Positions 1-6,707 of a stretch of 32,338 bases of DNA are shown piece after piece. The position numbers were made by a program, and so were the translations under genes. The DNA lies in the NCBI GenBank assembly GCA_964195155.1, contig CAXMOP010000097.1, positions 1 to 32,338 on the forward strand, in the 5' to 3' direction. The notes beneath the pieces are model-generated. The model saw only the letters and a list, made by a program, of their open reading frames with translations, searched no databases and was not told the origin of the DNA. Source of the DNA: JACZST01 sp964195155. GTDB lineage: Bacteria; Actinomycetota; Acidimicrobiia; Spongiisociales; UBA5794. Each line of letters starts with the position of its first letter. Within the stretch, counting starts at the first letter, position 1.

Positions 1-103
1 GCGGGTCATCGTCATGACCCGCCTGGGCCGCCCCAACCGGCAACGCCAACAAGAACAGCGACATTACCCCCAGCACAACCAGACGACGCATCCCAGGTTT
101 CAT
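1..103 (-). CDS. Secreted protein, N-terminal fragment (runs off the window edge)
   Basis: Reading the minus strand from the ATG at 103-101 gives MKPGMRRLVVLGVMSLFLLA followed by LPVGAAQA and then GHDDDP. This is a textbook Sec signal peptide: a basic n-region, a hydrophobic core and an A-x-A-type cleavage site after about residue 28. A strong Shine-Dalgarno sequence (GGGGAGG) lies 4-10 bases upstream of the ATG. Only 34 codons fall inside the window, so the mature protein is unknown; its start looks acidic. The gene was too short at the window edge to appear as a long open frame, but the SD plus signal peptide make it convincing. It points away from the IS30 element. Confidence 0.7.
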   Translation of the reverse strand, partial: MKPGMRRLVVLGVMSLFLLALPVGAAQAGHDDDP

Positions 104-330
104 CAAACCTCCCCTTCTCCTCGCACCTACCGAAACCCTACCCGCCGCATAGCCATCTCCAGGTCCGAATTTCGCGATCTAGGCCACCTCTCTGAGCCAG
201 AACGCAACCACCTATGGCCGGTGCTCGCAGAGATTCCCATGAGCCAGCGCCCTGCCTCGGCCACGCTCGGGGAGAGTAACGAGCGCGACATCACTCCATC
301 ACGCCTGGTCGTGGCGGTCACCATCGGTGC
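104..330. other. Non-coding stretch upstream of the secreted-protein gene
   Basis: No convincing gene is seen here. Short frames exist on both strands but lack ribosome binding sites and recognisable composition. It probably holds the promoter of the minus-strand secreted protein. A TAGGGT (TANNNT) hexamer on the minus strand some 40 bases before its ATG is a weak -10 candidate without a good -35. Confidence 0.4.
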
Positions 331-348
331 CAGATAGCCGCCCATATG
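331..348. repeat. Left half of a palindromic repeat interrupted by the IS30 element
   Basis: CAGATAGCCGCCCATATG. The part CCGCCCATAT (338-347) is identical to 2553-2562 in another copy of the repeat. CAGATAG pairs with CTATCTG on the far side of the IS (1575-1581). Removing the IS, with one CATATG kept, restores a CAGATAGC...GCTATCTG hairpin. Confidence 0.65.
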
Positions 349-376
349 TGCTGCGAGTTCAGGTGGTCGTTGCAAC
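349..376 (+). repeat. IS30 left terminal inverted repeat
   Basis: Begins TGCTGCGAGTTCAGG and ends TTGCAAC. It pairs with 1539-1566 at 23 of 28 positions. It is followed by 33 bases of leader before the transposase ATG. Confidence 0.75.
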
Positions 377-409
377 ATCTTTGACGAGACTTGTCTCTGG
401 GGGTGTGTC

Positions 410-1548
410 ATGGAACGGTTGTCTGTTGTTGAGCGTGAGGAGTTGTGGGATCGATATGAGGCTGGTGAGTCGCAACGATCGATAAGCCGCCAGTTGGGAA
501 AGGTTCTCTGTCAACGATCCGGACTCATCTGGTTTCATCGGGTTGGAGACGTCCGACCCAGCCAGACGAGTGGTGTTCGTTGCGCCTGTCTTTTGTTGAT
601 CGGGAGGAGATTTCGAGGGGTCTGGCCCGTGACGAGTCGCTGTGCGCTATTGCTCATGGGTTGGGGAGGGCTCCTTCCACTGTGTCTCGTGAAGTCAAAA
701 TCAATGGTGGCCGTGACAAGTATCGGGCGGTGGTGGCGCATCGGGCATCGAGGAGGAGAGCGAAACGTCCGAGGGTGATGAAACTCGCCGAGTGTCCACG
801 GTTGCGTGAAGCTGTTGGGACCAAGCTCGAGCTGTGGTGGTCACCCGGCCAGATTTCACGGTGGCTGATACGGGCATATCCTGATGATGAGGAGATGCGG
901 GTGTCACACGAAACGATCTACCAATCCCTCTTTGTGCAAGGCAGAGGCGCTCTGGGTAAGGAACTATGGCGTTGTCTACGCACCGGGCGTGCCACCAGGA
1001 GACCTCAAGGAAGAGCGAAATCGACCAAAGGCAAGATCCGAGACATGGTCATGATCTCAGACCGTCCTGCCGAGGTTGAGGATCGTGCTGTGCCGGGTCA
1101 TTGGGAAGGCGACCTCATCGTTGGGACAGCCAAGTCAGCAATCGGGACCCTGGTCGAACGTCAATCCCGTTATGTGATGCTGTTCGGACTGCCTGATGAC
1201 TCCACTGCTGAATCGGTACGAGCTGCACTCACCAACACTGTCCAGAAACTCCCTGCGCATCTGTGGCAATCCTTGACCTGGGACCAGGGTAAAGAGATGG
1301 CTCAACACGCCACGTTCACCGTTGATACCGGTATCCAGATCTACTTCTGTGACCCCAAGTCACCGTGGCAGAGAGGATCCAATGAGAACACCAACGGACT
1401 CCTACGTCAGTACTTCCCTAAAGGCACTGACCTCTCGGAGGTCACCCAAGAACAGCTCGACCACGCTGCCCACTCCCTCAACACGAGACCTCGACAAACC
1501 CTCGGCGACATGACACCATCAGAGAAACTCGCGAAAACGTTGCAATGA
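410..1548 (+). CDS. IS30-family transposase, read through a -1 frameshift at about 502
   Basis: Two overlapping frames encode one transposase. The first (ATG at 410) gives an N-terminal helix-turn-helix reading MERLSVVEREELWDRYEAG and SQRSISRQLGK. Recognisable sequence then continues one frame back (GSLSTIRTHLV...) into a second HTH (EEISRGLARDESLCAIAHG, RAPSTVSREV) and the DDE integrase core. Core motifs are GHWEGDLIVG, LTWDQGKEMA and PWQRGSNENTNGLLRQYFPK, holding the two Asp and the Glu that bind catalytic metal. With a -1 step at 496-502 the product is 379 residues, normal for actinobacterial IS30 proteins with two N-terminal HTH units. Its stop codon lies in the right inverted repeat. The catalytic motifs are intact. 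The downstream frame alone, starting at TTG 580, would lack the first HTH. Confidence 0.85.
496..502 (+). other. Candidate -1 ribosomal frameshift site (G GGA AAG)
   Basis: The heptamer GGGAAAG lies in the X XXY YYZ register relative to the ATG at 410 (codons TTG GGA AAG). It falls exactly where the transposase must move back one base to join its two HTH units. The same heptamer drives the G/GT tail-protein frameshift of phage lambda. A stem of 8 base pairs (540-547 with 552-559, loop GACG) lies downstream, but about 37 bases away, further than a usual stimulator. A simple indel mutation would give the same two frames. Confidence 0.45.
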
Positions 1549-1566
1549 CCCCCTGAAACCGCCGCA
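1539..1566 (-). repeat. IS30 right terminal inverted repeat
   Basis: Complement of the left end; read on the minus strand it begins TGCGGCGGTTTCAGG and ends TTGCAAC. It contains the transposase stop codon (1546-1548). Confidence 0.75.
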
Positions 1567-1581
1567 CATATGCGCTATCTG
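1565..1581 (+). repeat. Right half of the palindromic repeat split by the IS
   Basis: CACATATGCGCTATCTG. The same 17-mer occurs with one changed base at 2150-2166 and 2566-2582. Confidence 0.65.
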
Positions 1582-1615
1582 TGACTGTGGCGGCAACTGT
1601 TCATGTCGGTGGGTT

Positions 1616-2092
1616 GTGGGCTCCCGGATTGCAGCCGGGGAATCGATGAGTCAACGCGCTGCTTCGGTTGTTGGGAGTTCGCGCTTGGTGTCCCCACGGC
1701 AGTTGGATCACCCGATGAGGGGGAGCCTCGGATCCGAATGCTCCGATCGACCCGAGGCGGCACGGATCCATTCCCAGCTGACCTATCTGCTGGGTGATGT
1801 GCTGCGGATCTTCGCCGGGGATTTCACTGCGGGTGAGATCGACGGCAGAGAGGCATCTCAGTGGATGTGGTTCCTCGCCGCGCTGATCATGCTGATTCCC
1901 ATCGTCATGGTCGTCCTGTCCCTGACCTTGGCGTATCCAGCGATTCGCTGGGTGAGTGTCGTCGCGGCGATCTTCTTGGTGATCTTCAACATCGCCGGCC
2001 TGCCCTACCCCTCCGCATTCGACAACTTCCTCATCGTGTTTGGGTTTCTGTTCAATGGCCTGATCGTCTGGTACGCATGGACATGGAGTTAG
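1616..2092 (+). CDS. Small integral membrane protein, DUF6326-like; start uncertain
   Basis: The C-terminal two thirds are clearly a membrane protein. A segment around LTYLLGDVLRIFAGDFTAGE is followed by three strongly hydrophobic helices (about residues 82-105, 109-127 and 135-155), ending IVWYAWTWS. This layout resembles the small four-helix DUF6326 family, whose function is unknown. The first 50 or so residues are arginine- and serine-rich and do not look like protein from this family. The real start may be the ATG near 1712, or the natural N-terminus may have been replaced during rearrangement beside the IS. No good ribosome binding site marks either start. The gene lies alone between two copies of the palindromic repeat. 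Confidence 0.55.
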   Translation: MGSRIAAGESMSQRAASVVGSSRLVSPRQLDHPMRGSLGSECSDRPEAARIHSQLTYLLGDVLRIFAGDFTAGEIDGREASQWMWFLAALIMLIPIVMVVLSLTLAYPAIRWVSVVAAIFLVIFNIAGLPYPSAFDNFLIVFGFLFNGLIVWYAWTWS

Positions 2093-2132
2093 CCCCTGCT
2101 TGGCGCCAACGAGCGCCTCGAGCAGATCAAGT

Positions 2133-2166
2133 CAGGTAGCGCATAACGGCACATATGCGCTAGCTG
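2133..2166. repeat. Complete palindromic repeat, copy C
   Basis: Arms CAGGTAGCGCATA (2133-2145) and TATGCGCTAGCTG (2154-2166) pair at 12 of 13 positions around an 8-base loop ACGGCACA. It lies between the membrane-protein gene and the end of the next minus-strand gene and would fold as a stable hairpin in RNA or single-stranded DNA. Confidence 0.7.
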
Positions 2167-2250
2167 AGAGACCGACGACGACCCTACTTCGGGAAGGTCA
2201 GCGAAGGAATGCTCAGCATGGATCACGGATCACAGGGACGGATCGTCGTC

Positions 2251-2478
2251 TTAAACGATTCCGGCCTCTTGGATCTGGTCGAGGCTGTACGACCTCAACG
2301 CTCTCGGCTCGTCGCGGGTGTCTAGCACGAGGAGCGACACCTCGAGGACACTCTCCGGGGCTTGGAACCAAGCCGACGAGTAGCCGACCACTCTTCCCGT
2401 AACCGTTTCCTCATCAGCGCCGCGTATTCGAACCGTGAGCCGGTAGTCCCTGCCGACCTCAAAGTCTTCGATGTTCAT
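2251..2478 (-). CDS. Hypothetical small acidic protein, 75 aa
   Basis: The protein starts MNIEDFEVGRDYRLTVRIRG and continues with alternating hydrophobic residues (TVTGRVVGYSSAWF, VLEVSLLVLDTRDEP), which suggests a small all-beta barrel. It has no signal peptide or membrane helix. Composition is protein-like and the frame runs cleanly from an ATG, but no strong Shine-Dalgarno sequence is seen. I do not recognise a family. It sits alone between repeat copies C and D and reads toward copy C. Confidence 0.5.
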   Translation of the reverse strand: MNIEDFEVGRDYRLTVRIRGADEETVTGRVVGYSSAWFQAPESVLEVSLLVLDTRDEPRALRSYSLDQIQEAGIV

Positions 2479-2551
2479 CTGCTCAGCATACGAGCGCCGA
2501 GCAGCGTTACACCCCTTGGAAAGAAGAACCAGGAAGACTCACGACCAAGCG

Positions 2552-2582
2552 CCCGCCCATATCGGCACATATGCGCTACCTG
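2552..2582. repeat. Palindromic repeat, copy D
   Basis: Left part CCGCCCATAT (2553-2562) equals the left IS flank (338-347). Right part CACATATGCGCTACCTG (2566-2582) equals copies B and C but for one base. The stop codon of the neighbouring minus-strand gene (2578-2576) lies inside it. Confidence 0.65.
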
Positions 2583-3031
2583 GAAGGCCGCTCGGCTCCG
2601 CCGTAAAAGCCACCGTCGCGGACACTTTCGGTCTTCAGAAACGACTCATTGCACTCGGGGCAGCGATACCGAAACGTCTTGTGTTGTCGGTCGCGGTGAA
2701 CGAGCTCTCTCTGCCACTGCCGGTACGCGCTGCGAGTGCCACAGTTGCGGCACTGCTGTGTTGTCCACCTGGTCCACCACGAGAGTCGGTCTTCACCCAC
2801 GGATTCAACGTAGTCGGGAGACACCAGATCGGCCAGTTGCTTCCTCGACAAGTGGACTTCCCGGTACACGCGAGACAACCCGAACTCGGCGATCACCGAC
2901 GCTGCGTACCAGGCTTGATATGCCGCCTCGTTCGCCTGAAGTTCGAAGGCCGAGCGGAAGAAGTTCTCGACTGCTATCTCGAACCGTGTCGCCAGGCGGT
3001 CGAGTTCACCGGACATGTAAGACCGTGTCAT
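2576..3031 (-). CDS. Unknown protein with a four-cysteine zinc ribbon, 151 aa
   Basis: The N-terminal half is helical (ELDRLATRFEIAVENFFRSA, NEAAYQAWYAASVIAEFGL, SRVYREVHL). The C-terminal half holds CxxC at 94-97 (CRNC) and CxxC at 124-127 (CPEC), 26 residues apart, with aromatic and basic residues between them, as in DNA- or RNA-binding zinc ribbons. I do not recognise the family. The start at 3031 or the ATG at 3016 (MSGELDRL) are both possible; neither has a clear Shine-Dalgarno sequence. The stop codon lies inside repeat copy D, so gene and repeat are physically joined. A nucleic-acid-binding role is an inference from the ribbon only. Confidence 0.6.
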   Translation of the reverse strand: MTRSYMSGELDRLATRFEIAVENFFRSAFELQANEAAYQAWYAASVIAEFGLSRVYREVHLSRKQLADLVSPDYVESVGEDRLSWWTRWTTQQCRNCGTRSAYRQWQRELVHRDRQHKTFRYRCPECNESFLKTESVRDGGFYGGAERPSR

Positions 3032-3793
3032 TGACGTAGGCGCTCACCGCCAAGACCACCATGGGATCGTGGTGTCGTTGCTGAGGTCGTGCGCAGCTCG
3101 GTTCGCCTCCTCGGTACCTATCGCCGCGATCCGCTGCGGTCTCCGCCGCCTTCCGCTTGGCCCAGGCGATGCGCCCCTGACTGTTCACACCGTGGATCGT
3201 ACGCAAAACACAGGGTGCGAGCAGAGCCGTGCCCGTCGCGCGCGCGGGCAGCGATCGTGTGCGTATTGCCGGTTATGCGCTACACGCGCCAGGCAAATGG
3301 TTTGTAAGCGCGAACAATACGGCAACGACGCGGTTGCACTGAGGTCAGGTCGTCTTGCATAGTCGGTCGCGCTGAACGCGTTGATTCGTCTACTGGCTGG
3401 TCGCACTTGCGGCTCGGGAGCTAGCTTCCCTGGATCCTGGGACGACTGGGCCAACGAGCAGACCACGGTGTTCGCCGAGGTGAGGGGTGGAGGAGAGCGG
3501 TTCGAGGCCTCAGACACCGACTGGAAGGCCGAGAAGGCAGTCGATGAGACAAGGCAAAAGCTCGAGTCGCAGATCCGCCGAAGGCACTCGCAGCAGCGGG
3601 GAAGTCACGACCAGCGCCGCTGACTGAGTGTCCGAGTCAGCCGCTGCCGGTTGCTGCGCCTCGGCGTTTCCCTGTTGTGTCGTGGTGACGAATCGCTGGT
3701 CGGCTGCTCGTCACTGTCTCCTGCGGAGGGACTATCGGGTGTGCCAGGTGGCGGCGGCAATCCGGCGTGGCCCTCCGCAGTTGAATCGATGGG
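3032..3793. other. Gene-poor accessory stretch
   Basis: About 760 bases without a gene I can defend. Overlapping short frames on both strands are arginine-rich and look like shadows. A plus-strand frame at 3381-3623 ends in a charged, plausible helix (DWKAEKAVDETRQKLESQIR) but its beginning does not look like protein, so it may be a decayed gene end. A short piece of the palindromic repeat lies at 3272-3282. Confidence 0.4.
3257..3285. repeat. Degenerate copy E of the palindromic repeat
   Basis: GTTATGCGCTA (3272-3282) is the exact complement of TAGCGCATAAC in copy C. Flanking GTGT and ACAC could close an imperfect hairpin. This is weaker than the other copies. Confidence 0.35.
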
Positions 3794-4609
3794 TCACGGT
3801 CCGGCTTCGATGAACGTGACCGGGCCGTTGCCGGCCTCCCAGGTGGCGCTGTCGAGCGTGGCGTCGGAAAAATCGGCTTGGGCGAGCAGCGTTCCTGTGA
3901 AGTCGGCGCCAGACACGTTGGCACCGGTGAACCGGGTTCCGCGACGGGTCACGATCCGGTGAGCCAGCTGATGGAGTGGGTGGTCACGATTGTCCAGTTT
4001 GAGGGCTCGCTTGGAGACCAGGACGAGCAGCGCACTCACCACGATTGCGGCCAACCCACCCTCGGCACGACCGGCAGCAAGGCCTCCGAGTATGGCGACG
4101 ACCGCGATCGCCAAGCCCCCGAAGGTTCCACCGACGATACGACCTAGGACTCCGGCCACGACCGCCGGAGCAAGCAGCAGCAGCACGCCGATCAGCGGAA
4201 GGCCCCGCTCGAGGCGGACCTCGCCGAGGGAGAACACCACAATGAAATCGAAAACGAGGGCAACAATGAACACGATACCGAACACACGCAGTGCCGGCCA
4301 CACGCCCTTTTGGATGAATCTCGCGAAGAACACGACGACAACGACTACCAGCAACCAGGCGCCGAGCAGGTCCTGCCAATCCGAGGACGTGGCGCGTTCC
4401 CGAGTCATGTCTGCGAAAAACCCGATCGCCACACCGGCGGCGATGGAAATGAGAAGGGCACCGGCGAGGATCACCAGGCCCGTGGAGGGACGAACCCCGA
4501 GGCGGGCGTCGGTGAAGTCCGCACCCACGAGGCGGGCGTCGGTGAAGTCGGCGCCGCGGACGTCGGCGGCGCTGAAGTCGGCCCCTGTGAGGTCCTGATC
4601 GCGAAACAA
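3794..4609 (-). CDS. Membrane protein with pentapeptide repeats at both ends
   Basis: Starting at TTG 4609, with AGGTGG four bases upstream, the 271-residue protein begins with pentapeptide repeats (DLTGADFSAADVRGADF, then two DARL/GADF turns). It then has a long hydrophobic block of about six to seven helices and ends with more pentapeptide repeats (TRFTGANVSGADFTG, LAQADFSDATLDSATW). Pentapeptide repeats fold as a right-handed beta helix; here they would flank the membrane domain and face one side. Function is unknown. A longer frame runs upstream to 4882 but would overlap the divergent kinase gene and looks non-coding there, so I prefer the TTG. The N-terminal repeats are mirrored in the DNA as a direct repeat around 4499-4553. 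Confidence 0.7.
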   Translation of the reverse strand: MFRDQDLTGADFSAADVRGADFTDARLVGADFTDARLGVRPSTGLVILAGALLISIAAGVAIGFFADMTRERATSSDWQDLLGAWLLVVVVVVFFARFIQKGVWPALRVFGIVFIVALVFDFIVVFSLGEVRLERGLPLIGVLLLLAPAVVAGVLGRIVGGTFGGLAIAVVAILGGLAAGRAEGGLAAIVVSALLVLVSKRALKLDNRDHPLHQLAHRIVTRRGTRFTGANVSGADFTGTLLAQADFSDATLDSATWEAGNGPVTFIEAGP

Positions 4610-4670
4610 GCATCCACCTAGCGATGGCTCTTGGCACGCAATCTGCGAGCGAGCGACATGACTAGAGCGG

Positions 4671-4676
4671 TACATT
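4671..4676 (+). promoter_or_regulatory. Candidate -10 box for a leaderless kinase transcript
   Basis: TACATT fits the actinobacterial TANNNT -10 pattern and ends six bases before the ATG at 4683, so transcription would begin at or next to the A of the start codon. No Shine-Dalgarno sequence is present, which fits leaderless translation. No good -35 is seen. Confidence 0.4.
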
Positions 4677-4682
4677 GTCGCC

Positions 4683-5811
4683 ATGGCCAAGAGATGGGCG
4701 AGCCGACCAGAGCTGGGTACTCGCTTGGATTCGACGCTGAAGGCGGTCGTCGTCGGGTTCCGAATCCTTGGGTGGGCGTGGATGCTTCTTCTGGTCAGCC
4801 TCACCCTGGTGAGCGACGATGCCGCCAACACCACCATCGTGGTCGGCGCCGCGGGGCTTGCGACAGCGTGGGCGGCGGTCACGGTCTGGGTTGGGGTGCG
4901 AACCGATCAACTCGGAACCCTCTGGTTCGTGTTGAGCGACGGTGTCGTGGTGCTGCTCATCGGTGCTGCTTCGACCATGTCGGGGGCTGAGGATCTGTTC
5001 CACGGGGGTTATCTCATCTCGTGGATCCTGGTCGCCGCATATGCAGCCGGGACGATCGGTGCTCTGGCCGCCAGCGTCGTCCTTACAGTCGAGCAGCTTG
5101 CGGTGCATCTCGTCGATGGCCGCGGCGTGGTTGCGACCGGTGGCAGCGTGATCTTCTTCATCTTTGCCTTGATCGTCGGCTGGGCGTTCGATTCGCTGCG
5201 CTTCTATGACCGGCAGCGTCGTGAAGCCGAGCGGGAGCTCGTGCGGGAAACGGCCCGAAGCCGCTCGCTGGGAGGAGCGCTTCGTCGTCGCCGACCAGCT
5301 GCATGATTCGGTGCTCCAGACCCTTCATGCAATCCAGCTCACCGCCGAGAGCCCCGACGAGGTTCGGCACTTGAGCCGTCGGCAACAGCGAGAGTTGCGG
5401 ACGACGATTGCCGAGCTGCGCTCGAGATTCGATGACAGCTTCCGCGCCGCACTCCTGACGGCAAGCGGGGACGTCGAGGACCTCTACCGGGTCGAAGTCG
5501 ATGCAGTCATTCGCGGCGACACACAGCTCACCGAGGAACTGTCGCTGATCGTCGATGCAAGCAAGGAGGCCATGGTCAACGCCGCCAAGCACTCCTCCGA
5601 CGACAAGATCGAGTTGTTCTCAGAAATCGTCGACGACAGGCTCTCCGTATACATCCGGGACCGCGGCACCGGATTCGACACCACTCGAATCGATTCGGGT
5701 CGCGGGATTGGTCGACATATCGCAAAGGTCGGCGACGCCGGCGGCGAAGCGACGGTTGAAAGCGGGCCCGGCAACGGCACGGAGATCATGTTCGCCGTGG
5801 TGATGCCATGA
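4683..5811 (+). pseudogene. Sensor histidine kinase (HisKA_3/NarX-DegS type) broken by a one-base frameshift
   Basis: The first frame (4683-5306) gives an N-terminal sensor with about five membrane helices (residues 21-43, 47-72, 77-97, 108-134, 150-174) and a short coiled linker. Recognisable kinase sequence resumes one frame on, near 5260: EERFVVADQLHDSVLQTL holds the phospho-accepting His (codon 5302-5304). An N-box (KEAMVNAAKHS) and G-boxes (DRGTGFD, GRGIG, GNGTE) follow. Dropping one base between about 5250 and 5270 gives a continuous 375-residue protein of normal family length. The overlap with the response regulator (ATGA) shows they form one system. This could be a real mutation, an assembly error, or two proteins made separately. 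Confidence 0.75.
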
Positions 5812-6449
5812 CGGGACCGCGATTGCTGCTCGTCGACGACCATGACGTCGTTCGACTCGGCACACACGCTCTGCTCGAGGATCGCTTCGATATCGTCGGT
5901 GGAGCAGACAATGTCGACTCTGCGATCGAGCTGACCAAGGAGCGGAAGCCCGACCTGCTCCTCCTCGATGTCCACCTGCCGGGCGGCCGGGGCGCCGCCG
6001 TCGTCGGCGAGGTTCGCAAGGTTTTGCCGGACATGTGCATCGTCGCGTTCACCGTATCGACCTCGCGGCTGGACGTGCTGACCATGATGAACGCCGGCGT
6101 CGACGGGTACCTAACCAAGACCGCCCACAGCGAAGATCTTGCCGATCTGCTCGACGCTGCCCTTGCCGGGCGCAAGCCCGTTTCAAAGGAGGTGGCGGGC
6201 TATCTGCTCGACATCGACGACGAGATCGACACCGGGATCGGAGTCGAGCACCTCACACCGAGAGAACGCGAGGTCGTCAACCTGATCGCCCGCGGCTATA
6301 CATACCGCGAGACCGCGCAGCGCCTCCAGATTTCGGTCAAGACCCTGGAAACCCACATGGCGCACATCTTCGCCAAGCTCGGCATCGCCAGCCGCCACGA
6401 GCTGGCGGCCCTCGTCGGACCGACGTTCACTCGGCCCGATGATGACTGA
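5808..6449 (+). CDS. NarL/FixJ-family response regulator
   Basis: A 213-residue two-domain regulator. The receiver domain (1-120) has the acidic pair D10/D11, the phospho-acceptor D54 (LLLDVHLPGG), T82 and K104. A LuxR-type helix-turn-helix follows at about 149-205 (LTPREREVVNLIARGYTYRE, VKTLETHMAHIFAKLGI). It should bind DNA when phosphorylated by the kinase encoded just upstream, with which it overlaps by four bases. All key residues are present, so the regulator looks intact even though the kinase frame is broken. Its targets are unknown; the divergent pentapeptide-repeat gene and the downstream hydrolase are nearby candidates. Confidence 0.92.
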   Translation: MTGPRLLLVDDHDVVRLGTHALLEDRFDIVGGADNVDSAIELTKERKPDLLLLDVHLPGGRGAAVVGEVRKVLPDMCIVAFTVSTSRLDVLTMMNAGVDGYLTKTAHSEDLADLLDAALAGRKPVSKEVAGYLLDIDDEIDTGIGVEHLTPREREVVNLIARGYTYRETAQRLQISVKTLETHMAHIFAKLGIASRHELAALVGPTFTRPDDD

Positions 6450-6509
6450 TCATTCGTAGGGGACATCCCCGATAGGCGCCGTGTAGACCGTGGCGTACGT
6501 TCGCGCCAT

Positions 6510-6707
6510 GAAGGACAGACACCAGAGCCGCAATTCGCTGATCGAAATCGCGAGTGGCTGGAAGACGCTGGCCGATCGCCACTCTTCGACGTTCGCACCA
6601 GTGCCGCGGTGCCGTTCCCGATCAACCATCCCGAGAAGTGGGAGCAAGCGTGGACGCTAGTCGGATGGCATGGATGCGAGGAATCAGCAGTTTTCGAGAC
6701 GCCGTGA
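6510..6707 (+). pseudogene. Possible coding remnant without a start codon
   Basis: This frame, open from the response regulator stop to TGA 6705-6707, reads like genuine protein (FADRNREWLEDAGRSPLFDV, then PFPINHPEKWEQAWTLVGW and CEESAVFETP). It has no ATG, GTG or TTG in frame. It overlaps the start of the hydrolase gene in another frame. It may be the tail of a gene whose beginning was deleted, or a gene with an indel. I do not recognise a family. Confidence 0.3.

Larger units (their letters stand above)
349..1566 (+). mobile_element. IS30-family insertion sequence, about 1.22 kb
   Basis: The element has 28-base terminal inverted repeats matching at 23 of 28 positions (349-376 and 1539-1566) and holds one transposase gene nearly filling its length. 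Size and layout are normal for the IS30 family. Both ends abut CATATG (343-348 and 1567-1572); part of this could be the short target duplication, which in IS30 relatives is usually 2-3 bases. The outer flanks are themselves arms of a palindrome found again at 2133-2166 and 2552-2582. This agrees with the known preference of IS30 for palindromic targets. Exact ends may be off by a few bases because the target symmetry continues the inverted repeat. Confidence 0.8.

Noticed and set aside
2133..2166. Integron attC site
   Set aside because: GCATAAC resembles a core box, but the palindrome is only 34 bases with one pair of arms and an 8-base loop; no L boxes, no extrahelical bases and no integrase gene are seen.
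4610..4882. Longer pentapeptide protein starting at 4882
   Set aside because: It would overlap the divergent kinase gene, and the added sequence is Ala/Ser/Thr/Arg-rich shadow; TTG 4609 has AGGTGG upstream.
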